This document shows positions 1-12,091 of a stretch of DNA of 56,341 bases, one piece after another. Source of the DNA: Gnetum montanum (taxonomy: Eukaryota > Streptophyta > Gnetopsida > Gnetales > Gnetaceae); contig MNCI01038085.1 in the NCBI GenBank assembly GCA_015680685.1, positions 1,007,782-1,064,122 of the forward strand, in the 5' to 3' direction. The position numbers and the translations under genes are program-made. Position 1 is the stretch's first letter. Every line of letters starts with the position of its first letter. The notes below the pieces were generated by a model that saw only the letters and a list, made by a program, of their open reading frames with translations, had not been told where the DNA came from and did not search any database.

Positions 1-246
1 TAGCTTAGTAAGTATTATTTTCCACTGCCTTCAGGAGTAGCATTAGATTAGGAACACATCATACACCTCATCTACACTAAACCATACGTGACATATGCAA
101 AACTAGTCTAGATGGGAAGACAGCGAACTACGACCTAAGGCTAACTATCTAGATACCACGACTAGTCCATCTGCGGAGTTCGACCGGATCGTGCGTGCAA
201 TGCTCGTTTCGTATGGTTGAGTGTAGGGGTACCTCGCCACTCATCA
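1..246 (+). repeat. 3' part of a young Ty3/gypsy LTR (window starts inside it)
   Basis: The sequence aligns with the last third of the other family LTRs (compare 6775-7016, 38045-38325 and 47100-47380) and ends in the shared motif CCACTCATCA. It keeps many CpG sites (for example in gcggagttcgaccggatcg) that are TpG or CpA in the LTR at 6221-7016, so it is much younger than that LTR. It is therefore probably the 3' LTR of an element lying upstream of the window and inserted into the older gag that follows. The predicted target duplication is the next five bases, tccat. The alternative, that it is the 5' LTR of the following element with the leader and early gag deleted, fits the age difference poorly. 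Confidence 0.85.
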
Positions 247-1391
247 TCCATGATCATAAAGAGAAATTAACCAATCTCAAGGTGGAAGAATCATCTTTGG
301 AAATACAAAAATTGTTAGAAGAAATCGAGGCAAAGATCAATAAGATGTTGGAATGGATGTATCAAAAGTGTGGAGAATTTATCAACACCATTGGAGATAG
401 AGTTTTGACAATCCAAGAAGTAGGACGAAATAGTATACGTTCAAAGAAAAAGAACGAAGGGAATAAGCGCTCAACTGCCAATCATATGTATGAATGCAAC
501 ATATGTCTGTATGATCACCCCAAAGGCCAATGCCCAGTATTGTTACATTTACATGAGCATTGGGGAAACACGTTATATCCAAAGTTTGTACAGAGATACT
601 ATGTTAGACCATAGTGGCAACAATCCCAGTCATGAGGGAGACCACCATTCGACAAGAGACACCCTTCATATTTTCCGAACCCAAACGCTTATCTTGTTCA
701 ACATCCTATTTCTCCAACAAAACCAATGTACTTTATGTCACCACAATACCATTCTCCTCAATACTATCAACCCATGCCTCAAACACAACCACCACCTTGT
801 GCACCTTATACTCCTCCTAACTTTCAACATTCTCATCCTTTCCCTCCTTCCACAGTGCCACCAATTGTTCCTTAGGTACCTGCATCACCACAACAGCCCA
901 CGAACAACACTTGTGCTACTACTACCAACAGTAGTGAGAAACCTCCTCAACATCCAAAGCGTCCCTTCTTTAAACATGGTTGTAAGAAGGGACAACACAA
1001 TTCTGAGGCCACTGCATCCTCCAATTCAGCACAAGTCCCACAATTTGGTTCACCCTTACCTTTGAATCCAATGCCTCATGTAACTTTATAAAGGCCACCA
1101 TCAAACACTCCAACAACCATACAGCCCAATGAACACAACCATGGAAGGCATCATCCTAATCCTTGCATACCATCTAACAATCCCAAATATCGTAGTGGAT
1201 CAACTCGTTATCTTGGAACTACATCGTATAAAGTGCCCTACTATGCTCATTATAATCAAATGTCTGAACCCCGATGGGATAAGTATGACTAGGCCCCAAT
1301 ACTTCCAACATGCAAGGATCCTCATCTTCCATTTATTAATCCTTTCCATCCTCAACCGATTAGTTATGGGGGATATCCACCATTTCAATGA
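247..1391 (+). pseudogene. gag: Retrotransposon gag, C-terminal half (decayed)
   Basis: The reading frame starts at residues equivalent to MHNHKKEKSTNL in the second copy. It has a helical region (about 247-470) and then a cysteine/histidine motif, CNICLYDHPKGQC, at about 496-534 (C-x2-C-x3-H-x4-C, one residue shorter than the usual CCHC zinc knuckle). A proline/glutamine-rich tail follows to YGGYPPFQ and a stop near 1391. Several frameshifts occur after 600. In life gag would form the virus-like particle and the knuckle would bind element RNA. The same motif and proline-rich tail recur in the copies at 18928-20862 and 52440-53911. Confidence 0.75.
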
Positions 1392-2770
1392 CAAGCAAGA
1401 TTAATAACCATTTTTATTTCCTTTTATTTTATAACCTTTTGTTTTCCATTTTTTCATTTTTCAACTTTTTGTTTTATATTTTTATCTTTTTGTGTTTTTG
1501 TCTTTTTTACATTTTTATAGGTAATCTCATCTACGAATAAAAGAATCATGTGGATCATTGGTTGAGGTTTGTTCTATGTTTTTAAGTCATGAGTGAGAAA
1601 TTATTTCAATAGTGAGCCCATTACACCCACTCATCAACTCTACAAATAAGAGGTTCTTTTTGAGGGTACAGTGATATTCTTGATATTTTTAAAACTAAAC
1701 GTTAATTTTGTGTTCATTGTACCTGGAATGAAGAAGGATGGACCAAGAGGGAATGATTAGGGTGTGACATCAAGGGGACTTATGGATTCTCTTTGGTGAA
1801 ATCTGTAAGAGTTATCATGCAACCTGGTTGTGCTAAGATCCTTGTAGATCTAATGAAAAATGGAAGTAAGAGTAATCAAAAGGGCACTCAAAAATCAAAG
1901 GCTATTCTAGGGGGTCCCACTAGAAAGACATGCACCCATGCCTAAACGTTGGCAGCTTCTCTAGATTTAGTAAGGTTCAAAAAAAAAGAGAGAAAAGAAA
2001 AAGAAGAGTGCCATAAAATAAAAATCACCCCTCCCTTGAACTAAATGCCAAGTGATCGTATGCCTTGTTGTTATGGTACTCTCATATTTGTTCACCATGG
2101 GATGAAAAGTGCGATGTCATTGGTTAGAGGACTAGACTTGGTCCTGATCTTGGAATGATGGGTTAATGACATGGTAATCATGCTTTTCACATAGGATTCA
2201 CTGTACCCTGGGTCAGTTACCTCATGTTCCAATCTTTATGATCCCTTTCTATACCTTGTCTCATCTCACTGTTCATGTAATTGTAGCTCATGTCCCATGT
2301 AGCATAGAATTTTCATCTCATTCTAGTGATATTTACATGTGTGTGTTTTGTGGAATTAGTGCAGATTACATTTAACCCTTCTAATGCCCACGGACACTTT
2401 AAATGTGGTTACACAAGGGCATTATAGGTTGGAACCTACTTTGGGGAGGACCCACTTATGTAATTTTTTATAATCTTGACATAGGACATAGCTTACACAC
2501 ACAATTTCTTACCCTTAGCTTAATTTTTCAATTGATTTTCTTTCCCTAATATTATCCCTATAAATTTCAATGTTCCGATGTACCATTACATACCCTTTTT
2601 CTTACCACCCAAGGTTTTATTGATAAAATCCACACCATTATCATTAATGGTGCCTTTTGAATTAATGAAAATGCCCTAGAACATCTTGATCATAGTCAAT
2701 GTCCTCAATTTCCAATGTTAATTTCAAGAAAATCATTTAAACAATTGGTATTTTCATGGTGTCTCACATC
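1392..2770 (+). other. UTR-like spacer shared by the element family
   Basis: This is non-coding, T-rich sequence with no ORF I can support. Segments match the region after integrase in the pol-bearing copy. The phrase gaaagacatg...acccatgcc occurs at about 1921-1943 and 45357-45378, and a gggaggacccac block occurs at about 2443-2454 and 45821-45832. The minus-strand copy shows the complement at 17870 and the young element at 55722. So this is the 3' untranslated region of the ancestral autonomous element, kept in the pol-less element between gag and the second ORF. Confidence 0.6.
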
Positions 2771-2778
2771 ACTAGGGA

Positions 2779-2824
2779 CGCGATATCGTGTACGCAATAT
2801 CATGTCCCCGTTGCCTATAAATAG
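2779..2824 (+). promoter_or_regulatory. Internal promoter: GATATC-type palindrome pair plus TATA box
   Basis: Two dyad motifs lie at 2779-2804 (cgatatcg and caatatcatg around a central gtac), 11 bp before tataaatag at 2816-2824. The layout copies the U3 promoter of the family LTRs (GATATCG/GATATTG motifs, then TATAAATAG at 6290-6298). The minus-strand copy has the equivalent at 17490-17535. It sits about 470 bp upstream of the second ORF, so it probably drives that ORF independently of the LTR. The function is inferred from layout only. Confidence 0.6.
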
Positions 2825-3265
2825 GTACTCCCGCTGCAACACTTAACATCATTTTGCCATTAACACACGAGGGAGCTTTTGAAATTTTTCTTTGGAATTT
2901 GTGATTGAGTGACCTTTTCTTTTCTACTTATATCTCGCTCGCTGGTACTCCGATTTTAATTCTGTTTGAACCTGCTTGAACCTAGAGTGTTCAGATTAGC
3001 CGTGGGGGAGAGGCACTTACCGAAAAGTGCCTAAATTTTTTGAAATTTATCATTTCCAAAAGGATATTAATTAGGGTAATTAACTTAACACTTAGAACAT
3101 TTGTGCCTAAAAATCATGTAACCCTTAGGTATACCGAGAAACTAAAATAGAAACCACCTAAGTCATAGGACTCATTATTACAAACTTTCGGGAATGATCA
3201 CATGTTATAACATAAGATCTTTAACTAAGGCAAGCAGTAAGGTATAATATAACTTTAAAAAAACC

Positions 3266-3294
3266 TTACTAATGCTTGGCCCATGTGATTGCAG
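3266..3294 (+). promoter_or_regulatory. Splice-acceptor-like site at the second ORF start
   Basis: A branch-point-like ttactaat (3266-3273) lies about 20 nt before gattgcag (3287-3294), directly followed by the ORF start ATGGCT. The same arrangement, tactaat then tttgcag/ATGGCC, is present in the minus-strand copy (17015-17044). Retention in two decayed copies suggests that the second ORF is, or was, expressed from a spliced RNA. The donor is not identified. Confidence 0.45.
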
Positions 3295-6058
3295 ATGGCT
3301 CAGAAACATGGACAACAGGAGGGTCCTGCTCAAGGTGGAAAGAAACAATCTCAAAGAGGTGGAAGAAAAGGTCCTGCTAGACAACATGTAGAACAGGAGG
3401 AGAAATCATTCAGCATCCATCAAAGACGAACCTCCTACCAGACGGTCTAGGAAAGTAGAAGGAGGAGCTGCAGTAGTGCCTAAACTGGGATAATAACTCA
3501 CGTTGCACCAAGAATGTGTTCAGGCTATCTATGAGAAGTCCACATTCGCTGCGGTGATTGTGGAGTTGAACTTTGAATCCTTTGCAGAGTTTGCTCCTAA
3601 GGTTATTAGGGATCACCTCAAGGGGTCTCCTCTATGGCCTATTTTCTCTGAAAGCGATGCCTGGTACTTAGGAGAGACGTACCAATTTTGGCACAATAGG
3701 AAGCAAGGCACCACTGTTAATAGTTTTTGTGTGATACTTGCCTTCTCTGTTTAGGCTATTTCAAAAGTGTTAAACCTTCCAAATACAGGGCCCCAGGTTG
3801 CTCGGTTATCCACCCATTTAGACCCTAATGTGTAAAAGGATTGGTTGGAGAAGGCTTATGGTAGAGACAAAGCATTTGGTGAATTGATGACCGAAGAGAG
3901 GGTTTATTTCAAAATTGGGACATATCACCTCTTCCCCACAAAAGGCTTGAAAAGAATATCCATGTATGCGGCTAGAGGATATGCAGTGTTGATGGGAAAG
4001 GTTAACGCTAACCTATCCCATCTATATTTGATGGAGATCCTGAGGTAGTTCAAAGAACAGAAGACAAGGAAGATGGTGCTACATTTCCCTTATCTTATCA
4101 AAAAGCTATGCAAATGTGCGGGTATTCAGGGATACACTAATGACGTGCTCTGAAAAGCCTAGACTACTTCATATGCAGAATTCCTAAAGGCACCAGCTCT
4201 AAGAAAAAGCATTGGTGAAGAGTTGGAACCTGAACAAGGAGAAGAACAGATGGCTGGACCTAGTCAACCGCCAGCCATGGGTCCCAGCCAACAACAAGAA
4301 GTAGGGCCTAGCATAGGCTGGGATCATTTGTTAGCACTGCAAGACTACAGAACGTCAATGAGCTATCTTAGGGCCATCACTAAGATGATTAGTTAGGGAA
4401 GTTGTGACAATGCAAACCTCTTCCACATCATTGATGATGCCATACAACCTACAGTATTATTAGATCACACAATGGATGAAGTATCCATTCAAACAAGAGG
4501 AGGGAAAAGTAGATGGTCACAACAGATCTTAGGAAACATGGCATCTTTCCAGGTGCAGTTAGAGATTGGTGAAGGGGCCATAGTGGTGGTCATGCAATAC
4601 TATAATTCCATGGGAGTTGTAGAAGTGGTTGTAGACCACATTAAAGAATCCTTTAATGTACCTGTTGTACCACCAAAAGATCTCTTAGAAGCACAGGATG
4701 GTCAAACTCTTGCTGAAACCTCAATGTCTCCTATGGAACATGAGGATGTACTTGACTGATTGCTACAACTAGAACAAGTTCTAACGTCCCTGTTTGACAT
4801 CCCTCAAGATGTCACAGCAATTAAATCAGACATCATTTTCACAAAGGAGAAGCTAGTCTTATCTAAAGTAAGGGCCAAGCATGCTGAAGCTAAAGTGAAA
4901 AGACTATAAGAGCAGCTCATAGCCTTGCAAGCATAGCGGGACCCTCTGCAGTTTGTTCCCATAGAAGAGCTCAAAAAATTTAGAATTGAGAAACTAAAAA
5001 AGCTAATCACAGAGAATAAAAGGGTGGCAAATGAAAAGGAGAAGGCTATTTGGGATGCCTCCACAACAGAAGCGCAAACTCATGTGCATCTTAAGGCACT
5101 CAAGGCCTTAGAAGAAGAAAAAAAGTAATTGGTTGCATACAACCTTCTGTTGACCACTGTAGAAAAACAAAAGACCATTCTCGATGAACACTTTCATTAG
5201 TTACAAGAACAATTCATTCATGTCAATCGAGACTTAAGTTGTTTAGCTAGAGAAAATCGAACCCTCTCAATGGAGGAGGTACGCACTATTCGTCAAAAAT
5301 CAGCAATTGAGATAAGCACATGGTAGAACGAGGCTAAACGACATGAGAATCTAAAGGAGCACTTTTGAGATTAGGTGGGGATGTACAAAAAAATCCTTCA
5401 AAAGGAGATCCATATGGCTAAGGCTCAAATCAACACTATCAATGCTCAGCACACTAATTGGGGGGCCATATTGGACACCTACGCCTTTGTCCACCAAGTG
5501 GAAGTTAAGAATCGGGACCTAGAGATTTAGGACATGATAGAGTACATGGAGTTGGCAAACCTCAGATATGCCAACCTTACCATGTTAATAGTAGGGCACC
5601 TAAGAATAGTGCTCGAGTAGTAGGTAGCTTCCACCCACATCAAATATGAAGTAGAATTTGCAGAATATAAGAAGCTGTTGGAAAAATTAGATGCTGCAAA
5701 TTCTGAACTTGAGGTGGTAAGAGCCAGGTACTAGGGATAGAAAGATGTTGCAACCAACTTGGCTTGATGGCTAATAGATCTTCATGAATACAAGGATAAT
5801 GCCAGAGCCTATGAGGAGGAACGAAGGGTATTCGTGGCTGGGTATGTCAAGGCCAACCAAATGTTCTTGCAACTACCCTGTCCATGGAAAGTGTCGACTT
5901 CATCAAACATTGGAACACTAACATGGACTGCACAAGACCCTCAAACCGATAAGGAGAAACTCCAGGCCATACTTCAATTTCATCAAGCTAAAAAGCCTGG
6001 AGCACATGACAAAGGTAAAGCACCCATGGAGGAGCCACCGCCACCAGGAACTACATGA
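3295..6058 (+). pseudogene. Second ORF of the non-autonomous element (about 920 codons, coiled coil; decayed)
   Basis: I do not recognise a named family with certainty. The start is ATGGCTCAGAAACATGG, just after the acceptor-like site; the end is PMEEPPPPGTT followed by TGA at 6056-6058. The segments in order are: a short basic Gln/Gly/Arg-rich N-terminus; a globular part (about 3480-4170) with FWHNRKQGTTVN and a KIGTYHLFPTKGLKR block; a linker; then a long Glu/Lys/Leu-rich coiled coil (about 4760-5830); and a Lys/Pro-rich tail. The copy at 14229-17014 matches throughout and is nearly the same length (about 929 codons). The middle part recalls the 'putative plant transposon protein' domains found in Athila-type elements, but that is from memory. 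There are many in-frame stops. An env-like or captured host gene are both possible origins. Confidence 0.65.
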
Positions 6059-6220
6059 GTTCCAAGTTTTTGTAGTTGTAGAATTTCTTATGTTGTGTCT
6101 TTCTTTTTTTTTCTTCCCACATTGCAGCATCATTTTATTTTTTCTATCTAATAATCCCATACCTATCCACTGTGTAATCATTGTAACTCAAGGATGAGTT
6201 TTTATTCAATTGTGAGCGTA

Positions 6221-7016
6221 TGATGGGACATGATATCGCATGGGCTGCGATATTGCGTCCACCGCGATATCGTAGTCCGCCACAATGTCTATAAATAGCA
6301 AATGGCTCTTCCTTGTTTAAAAGCATAGAGTAGATTGTAGCTAGACTCTAAAATTTTGTTCCTCCAGAGTTAGATTATTTTCTTGTGTCTGCCCGCAGTG
6401 TGGTGAATGTAATTGTACGACAACCTTTATTCGAGTGTGATGTACTTGGACACGCACATGACTGGAAATAAAGATCAGGATTACTACATCATTGCAACAT
6501 TCACTTTTTTATTTATTTAATTAATTTTTATTTACTACTTTCCTAGTTAATACTCTCTCACCCTTAAACTCCTAGTAACCGCAGAATGAGTACGACTTGA
6601 TTACGAGCATTTAAGTATGACTACTTGGTAACCTAGTGGTTTACCTAGGATCTGCGCTTGGTAATCCTACTAGTAGTCATGCATGAAGTCTAAGATGTGT
6701 ATGGATAATCAAGGAATGGCTGTTGATCGCACTTAGGCTAGATTAGAGTCTCTTACCCTTCCTCCTAACTTAGCTTAGTTAATATTACTTTCCACTGCCT
6801 TCAGGATTAGCATTAGATTAGAACACATCATACACCTCACTGTGGACTAAACCATACATGACAAAGATAATACTATTCTAGGTGGGAAGACAATGAACTG
6901 CAACCTAAGGTTAACGATCTAGGTGCTACAACTAGTCCATCTGTGAAGTTCAACCAGATCACATATGAAAACACACGTATTCATATGGTTGAGTAGCGGT
7001 ATCTCACCACTCATCA
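6221..7016 (+). repeat. 3' LTR of copy 1
   Basis: The LTR starts TGATGGGACATGATATCG and ends CCACTCATCA (796 bp). U3 holds three GATAT(C/T) dyads (6230-6273), and a TATA box lies at 6290-6298. The purine-tract position just upstream (tgtgagcgta) has decayed from the atgggggta seen in younger copies. CpG sites in the 3' third have decayed to TpG/CpA. The right flank is atgat. Confidence 0.85.
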
Positions 7017-10000
7017 ATGATGTTTTAGAATAGATACAATACCTTGATCTATAGATTGCAAACCCCAAGTTTCTCTATAAAGAGATAATCAAATTATATT
7101 AGTGTCTATAATGGATTTTTCTCACAAACAACTAATCCCTATGGCCTCATTGAAAAGTCTTGCTAGGTCTTGTGCCATATAACCTACAGTTCTAGATCCA
7201 AAATCATTGAGATAGAACAACTCTTTTTCTCAAGTCAAAATCATTCCTGCATAAAAGAATGGGAAATTCCTTTTCTCCCTTGAGGATAAGAAGCAGTTAG
7301 ATATTGATGAATTGACCACATCAATTTGGAGTCATTACATTTGGATTCACTCTTTTAGGAATAGGAGTTGAAGTAATAAAAATAATATTTCTTCTACTAA
7401 CAAAAACGTTCTCATCACAGCTATTCATATGATCCAATAAGTGATGAAGCAACACCTTCTTCTTGATGAAGATATCCCTCTTTTATGGTAGAAGAGCAAT
7501 TATACTATTCCAATTCATTAATGCTTGGGATCCATATTATGCCAGGAGACATGATTTCTACCATTATCAAAGTCTAATGGATTTGGAAGAAAGTTTTACA
7601 ACTAGTAAAGAACCATTCCAAATTGATTTTTATCAAAGGAACATCTACTACTAGACTTTGGATGAAATAGGATTGATTAGTTTTCTTAGGACCTATCAAT
7701 AAAATCCCTTTAGAAAGGGATGGCCCTCAGAAGAAAGGAGTTTTTCTAGCTTTAGAATTAGTTTTTTGATTAGAGTTGATAATCCTTTGATAAAAAGCAA
7801 AGAAGACCCATTTTTCTGCTAAAAAAATGGATTGAACATGTAATTCACTAGATCTTTTTAAAAAATTTCAACTAAATATCATCAATACATTAGCCTTGGG
7901 TCTTCGATGGTTTTATAACCTTTAGAGACAAGAGGTTTGTAGCTCAATTTCAATTCAATTTGGGAGAGCTCTTTTTCTATTCTTAGTAGCAAAAGTAGGT
8001 CAAATGTCTCTTGCTTCTTCTCATTGTAACTATTATTATTAGAAATAGAATTCAAATTCATATCATCCTTTGATTAAGATCTTGATGAAAAAAAAGATGA
8101 AAAATCTAGGGAAGAGTTTAGCTTTTTGATTATGAAGTTGGACATTGTCACAGATCGATCGAATGCATGTGAATTCTTCTTGTGACTTATTAGTATAACA
8201 AAATAAGTCATTCTAAGCCTCCTCAACCAATACCATTACAAGGGGTTTGACATAAAGCAAAAAAATTTCTTTAGAAATCTAAAGGTGAACTAAAAAGTTA
8301 ACTCCTCTTCATATTTATGATCATCCAACTGCATCCAACTTGGTTCATCCTTCTTAGCCAAATTAGTAAAATAATAATAATAATAATTTTGAGATTTACC
8401 AAAAAAAAATCATCATCACTAGTTGAACAAAAGATATTTTTTTTCCCAATATGGTATTTCCAAAAAATCCTCTAGGTACTCACAACTATTAGAAGTATCA
8501 ATAGTAGGTAAATGTTGATCAATGCTAGTAGTTCTTTCAAGGATTGGCTTGACCAAGTCTAGTATTACCAAATCAATATCTTCTAGCCAAATATTTTGAA
8601 AAAAAATCCTTTGGATACCTACTGTATATTTTGATTTCCACCCACCATTGTCGTAACAAAGATAGATTTGAATGTAGCCCAAACTCAAGAAAATTGAACT
8701 CTATCAACAAAGAAATATAGTGTAAGAAAAAAATGAAAAAAATATGGAAAAAGAAAAAACATAAGGGTGAACCACAAGATAAAAATCCAAAAAATCCCCA
8801 TCCCTCCTAGTTAATTGCAAAAGTTTCCATATCAACCTTTTCATGTGAAGTTCATGAAACATAAATTTCCTAAAAGACACCAACCAAGGAACCAACTCAT
8901 TTAGAAGCAAGACTCAAAATCAAAGTGAAAGTCAAGTCCTTTACCAAATCCATTGGAATTTCAGTTGTAGAATGGACCATAATTCATGAGAAAGTAGCCA
9001 TAGGATAATCAATTTATACCTAATATCTTGCCAAATACATACAAGTCGGTTGCAACTATATAGCAATATATCTGGAAAAGTTTCAAACAGTGTATCCCCA
9101 AAGTATTTCCACCATACATAAGTAAAAAATCATGGAATATTTGTTTGGAGAAAAACACATTTGGAAAAATGAGTGTAGATCCTATACATCACCTATTTCT
9201 TAGCAACATATTGGAAAAAATAAAGTGAATGAAATGAGAAAATTTGTTGCTTTTCTTCCCATAAATTCCAAAGCTTATATATTGCTTCATTTTCTTTTAT
9301 GTTTTGAACACTCTTTGTTGAACTAAATTTTTCAAACACATGTGGACTCCAATGAAGCATTTTTAGGTTCTTATTCAAGAAAAATTTCCAAAAGTAAATC
9401 ATCTTGATAAGATTAAGCTTTAGCCAAATTCAAGGTTGAACTTAAATTTTTTAGATATTTCTTGTGATTGTTTTCTTCAAAAAAAGTTCTATGAAAATTT
9501 TTCAAATTAACTCTAGGGAATCTTGTTAAAGGCATTGTAGAAATCTCTTTGAATGAGGAGATATCTCTCTTGTCATGAATACATGGATTCCATCAAGTTA
9601 ATAACTTGGATAAGTTATAGTCATATATTAATACATACTTTTTATCACCACTTAAGTTGGATACCTATGACTCTATGAGTGAAATAGCCTCTTCCTCCAA
9701 GTGAATGGGTCTTTCACCAATCAATAAAGAAAATAGAATGTTGTGGATGGGTAGAAAATGAAATAATTGTGCATATGTAAGATTCTTTTTGCTAGGAATC
9801 CTTTCCTCTATATAAGAAGGTAATCTATTCTTATAATTGGACTTGGACTGAGGATGATGTAAATAATCAAAAAATTGGAGTGCATTTGCTTTGTCAAAAG
9901 CAACCCTGGGTGAGCTTTGATTTGAGAGTTTTATAGAATTCAAAAGATTGTCTCTATCATTTTATAATGTCAAGAAATCTATATGATCCCATAATTCCAT

Positions 10001-11740
10001 GTAGTTGTTTTCATTATCAAAAAACTATATAATCTATGTATGATTTAATATCTCATTTCACACAGATTGTGCTATTTTTCCTTTGTCAATCTTTCAGACT
10101 TTTTATCTTGTTATCCAACCACTGGATTTTGCGTCTAACAGTTTGAATAAGAAATTCTCTAAATCACCACTGATAGACTATTTTGGTCTCAAGGTTGCAT
10201 TGAGAAAGGAAAATATTCAAATCCGAAATGATTTTCTCAAAAAAAGAAGAAATGTTACTAGAAATGTTGATATTGTTCCATAGGTTCTGCAATTCCATTT
10301 CTTTAGGAGAATACAATAGAATCAAAGTAATCTGAATCAATATTTCTTCAATAGATAATTCCTTTGAAGTAAAGTAATCAAGATGTTTTGAATAGTTTTG
10401 AAAGTATTCAAATTGACTGGAGCTTTTGTATACATGCAAATTACAATTGATATATTTTGAAATTCAAATAATTAAATAGTCCAACCATTCTTTCTAACCT
10501 TTTCTCCAATTTAAGGAAGGTTGGTTCATTGTATTTTTAGTTCAAAATATCCAAACATGATTGCATATTGTATTTTTGAAAGGCCCCTATGGAAGCATCA
10601 AGATGATTTGGTTGATTATTTAATCAAAAGAATCATTCATTTTTTCAATGATATTGAGTTATAGATTCTTCCATTGTTTTTTGTGGTGGAATATTTGATT
10701 CCATAATTTTTACTTCTGAAGTTTATAGAAGAACTTATAATAATATATATCAAAGGTAGATGTATTAGTAGAAACCTAACTAGCATTAGTTAGTGATAGA
10801 GTGAATTGATTTGTTCTTTTTAGAACGACTAGTTTTAATCAATAAAAATTGAAAAGGATATCTTTATAGAATAAAGAAAAAAATAGATTCCAAGGCAAAC
10901 TATTTAGAAATTGACCACAAAGAAATTAGTTTATATCCCTTTGATTGTGTCAATCTGGAAAATCCTTTTTGATCTTATAAAAATCCACTCTCCTTTTTCT
11001 TTCTAATCCCCTAAAACATTGGAAAACATTTGGTTGTCTTTTCCAACATTGGAAATTTTCCATGAGAGTGGTACAAAAAGTCATACATTCATCGATTAGC
11101 AGTATGTCAAAAATAGAATAATGAATTGATTTTGTCCAATTCTCAATGAATCTTTTTGTTTCTTTTGAAAACAAATTCTCTTTTATATACCTCTTGTCTT
11201 ATTTCAATACTTCTTTCATCCAAGAGATTGCATAATTCTGTGGACGTGTCATATCCTAAATCTGCACTAAGAGGGTTGGAATGGTCTATGGATCGATTTG
11301 AAAATATTTCCAATTGGCTAGATTTTTGAAAAAGAAAAAGTGCTAAAAATCAACAAATTTCTAGTGAAATTGGCTTCATATGTTTCATTTTGAAAATTCA
11401 TGGAGCTATATATAGTAGGAAATAGATTGATCAAATAGAAATTATTTCTTTCAATCAGATTTTTCTTTTCTAGGTTATAGATAAAGACCGGTAATGTAAG
11501 AAAAACTTCAATTTGGAATTTTTTGGAATTACAACTACGTAAATCCCATAAAAGTAACATGCCAATAATTTCAAAGTCAAATAGCTTAATAAGATGTTCT
11601 TGATCAAACAAAATTTGAGGGAAAAATCTTAGCAAATTCAATTTGGTCCAATGAAGTGCTTTGTATTTTTCTCTATATTATTTTTCTTTTTGAAAATGTT
11701 TAGCCACTAGGTAAAAAGACATGATACAATTTGTTTAATT
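7017..11740 (-). pseudogene. ycf2: ycf2 fragment (plastid-derived, broken)
   Basis: Ycf2 is a very large essential plastid protein with an AAA-type ATPase region, in the inner-envelope import motor. Minus-strand translation shows, from 3' to 5' in plus coordinates: ARLFNEAIGIS near 7130; FITSTPIPKRVNP near 7390; SPGIIWIPSINELE near 7520; VAFDKANALQFFDYLHHP near 9860; and FDQEHLIKLFDFEI near 11570. These match conserved Ycf2 segments in order. About 4.7 kb of the roughly 6.8 kb gene remains; the C-terminal end is cut where the LTR at 6221-7016 lies. Stops and frameshifts are frequent. The N-terminal limit near 11740 is approximate. Confidence 0.85.
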
Positions 11741-12091
11741 CCAAACTCTCTTGGACATTTTCCCAAAGTACTTTCTTCTGAGGTCTTGTGCCTACTTTTT
11801 TGTTGTTGTCTCATTGGCTTTTCCCCTCTTTTACAATTCTATATTTTATTACATGAAATACAGATAGATCACTATCAATTTTGTATAATAAAAAATTGGA
11901 CATTTTTGAAAGGTTTTTTACTTGTTTTTGGTTTTCTAGAAAAGGGTGAAATGGTCCTTTGTTGCCATGAGATGTCAATATCTAGACATAAAGAAAAAGT
12001 ATCCTTCATTGAACTCGCATCAACCAAAACTAGAATTGGATTTGAAAAATATATTCATTTGAAAAAGCAAAAAAATAAAATATTAAGGGTC
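11741..12091. other. Plastid intergenic spacer between ycf2 and trnH
   Basis: This is AT-rich sequence. A plus-strand open stretch runs through it into the trnH relic, but it has no recognisable product and I read it as chance. Confidence 0.5.

Larger units (their letters stand above)
247..7016 (+). mobile_element. Old non-autonomous Ty3/gypsy-type element, copy 1 (gag + second ORF, no pol)
   Basis: From the LTR end onward, the order is the gag C-terminal half, a 1.4 kb spacer, an internal promoter, a second long degenerate ORF and a 3' LTR. No protease, RT or integrase motif was found in any frame. The same order occurs in the complete copy at 13246-21776 on the other strand. The 5' LTR, primer-binding site and N-terminal gag are not in the window, either lost or lying upstream of the nested insertion. 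Many stops and frameshifts show it is dead. The 3' flank (7017 onward) is plastid ycf2, so the element inserted into, or beside, a NUPT. Confidence 0.85.

Noticed and set aside
3237-3294. Complete mini-intron with donor at gtaagg (3237) or ggtata (3241)
   Set aside because: It would be only 53-58 bp, below the usual plant intron minimum; only the acceptor side is supported.
1-7016. LTRs at 1-246 and 6221-7016 as a pair of one element
   Set aside because: Strong difference in CpG decay and absence of a primer-binding site after 246; a nested insertion explains it better.
7463-7654. Plus-strand ORF rich in aromatic residues (WDPYYARRHDFYHYQS)
   Set aside because: The minus strand at the same place translates to conserved Ycf2 residues (SPGIIWIPSINELE), so the plus frame is an antisense shadow.
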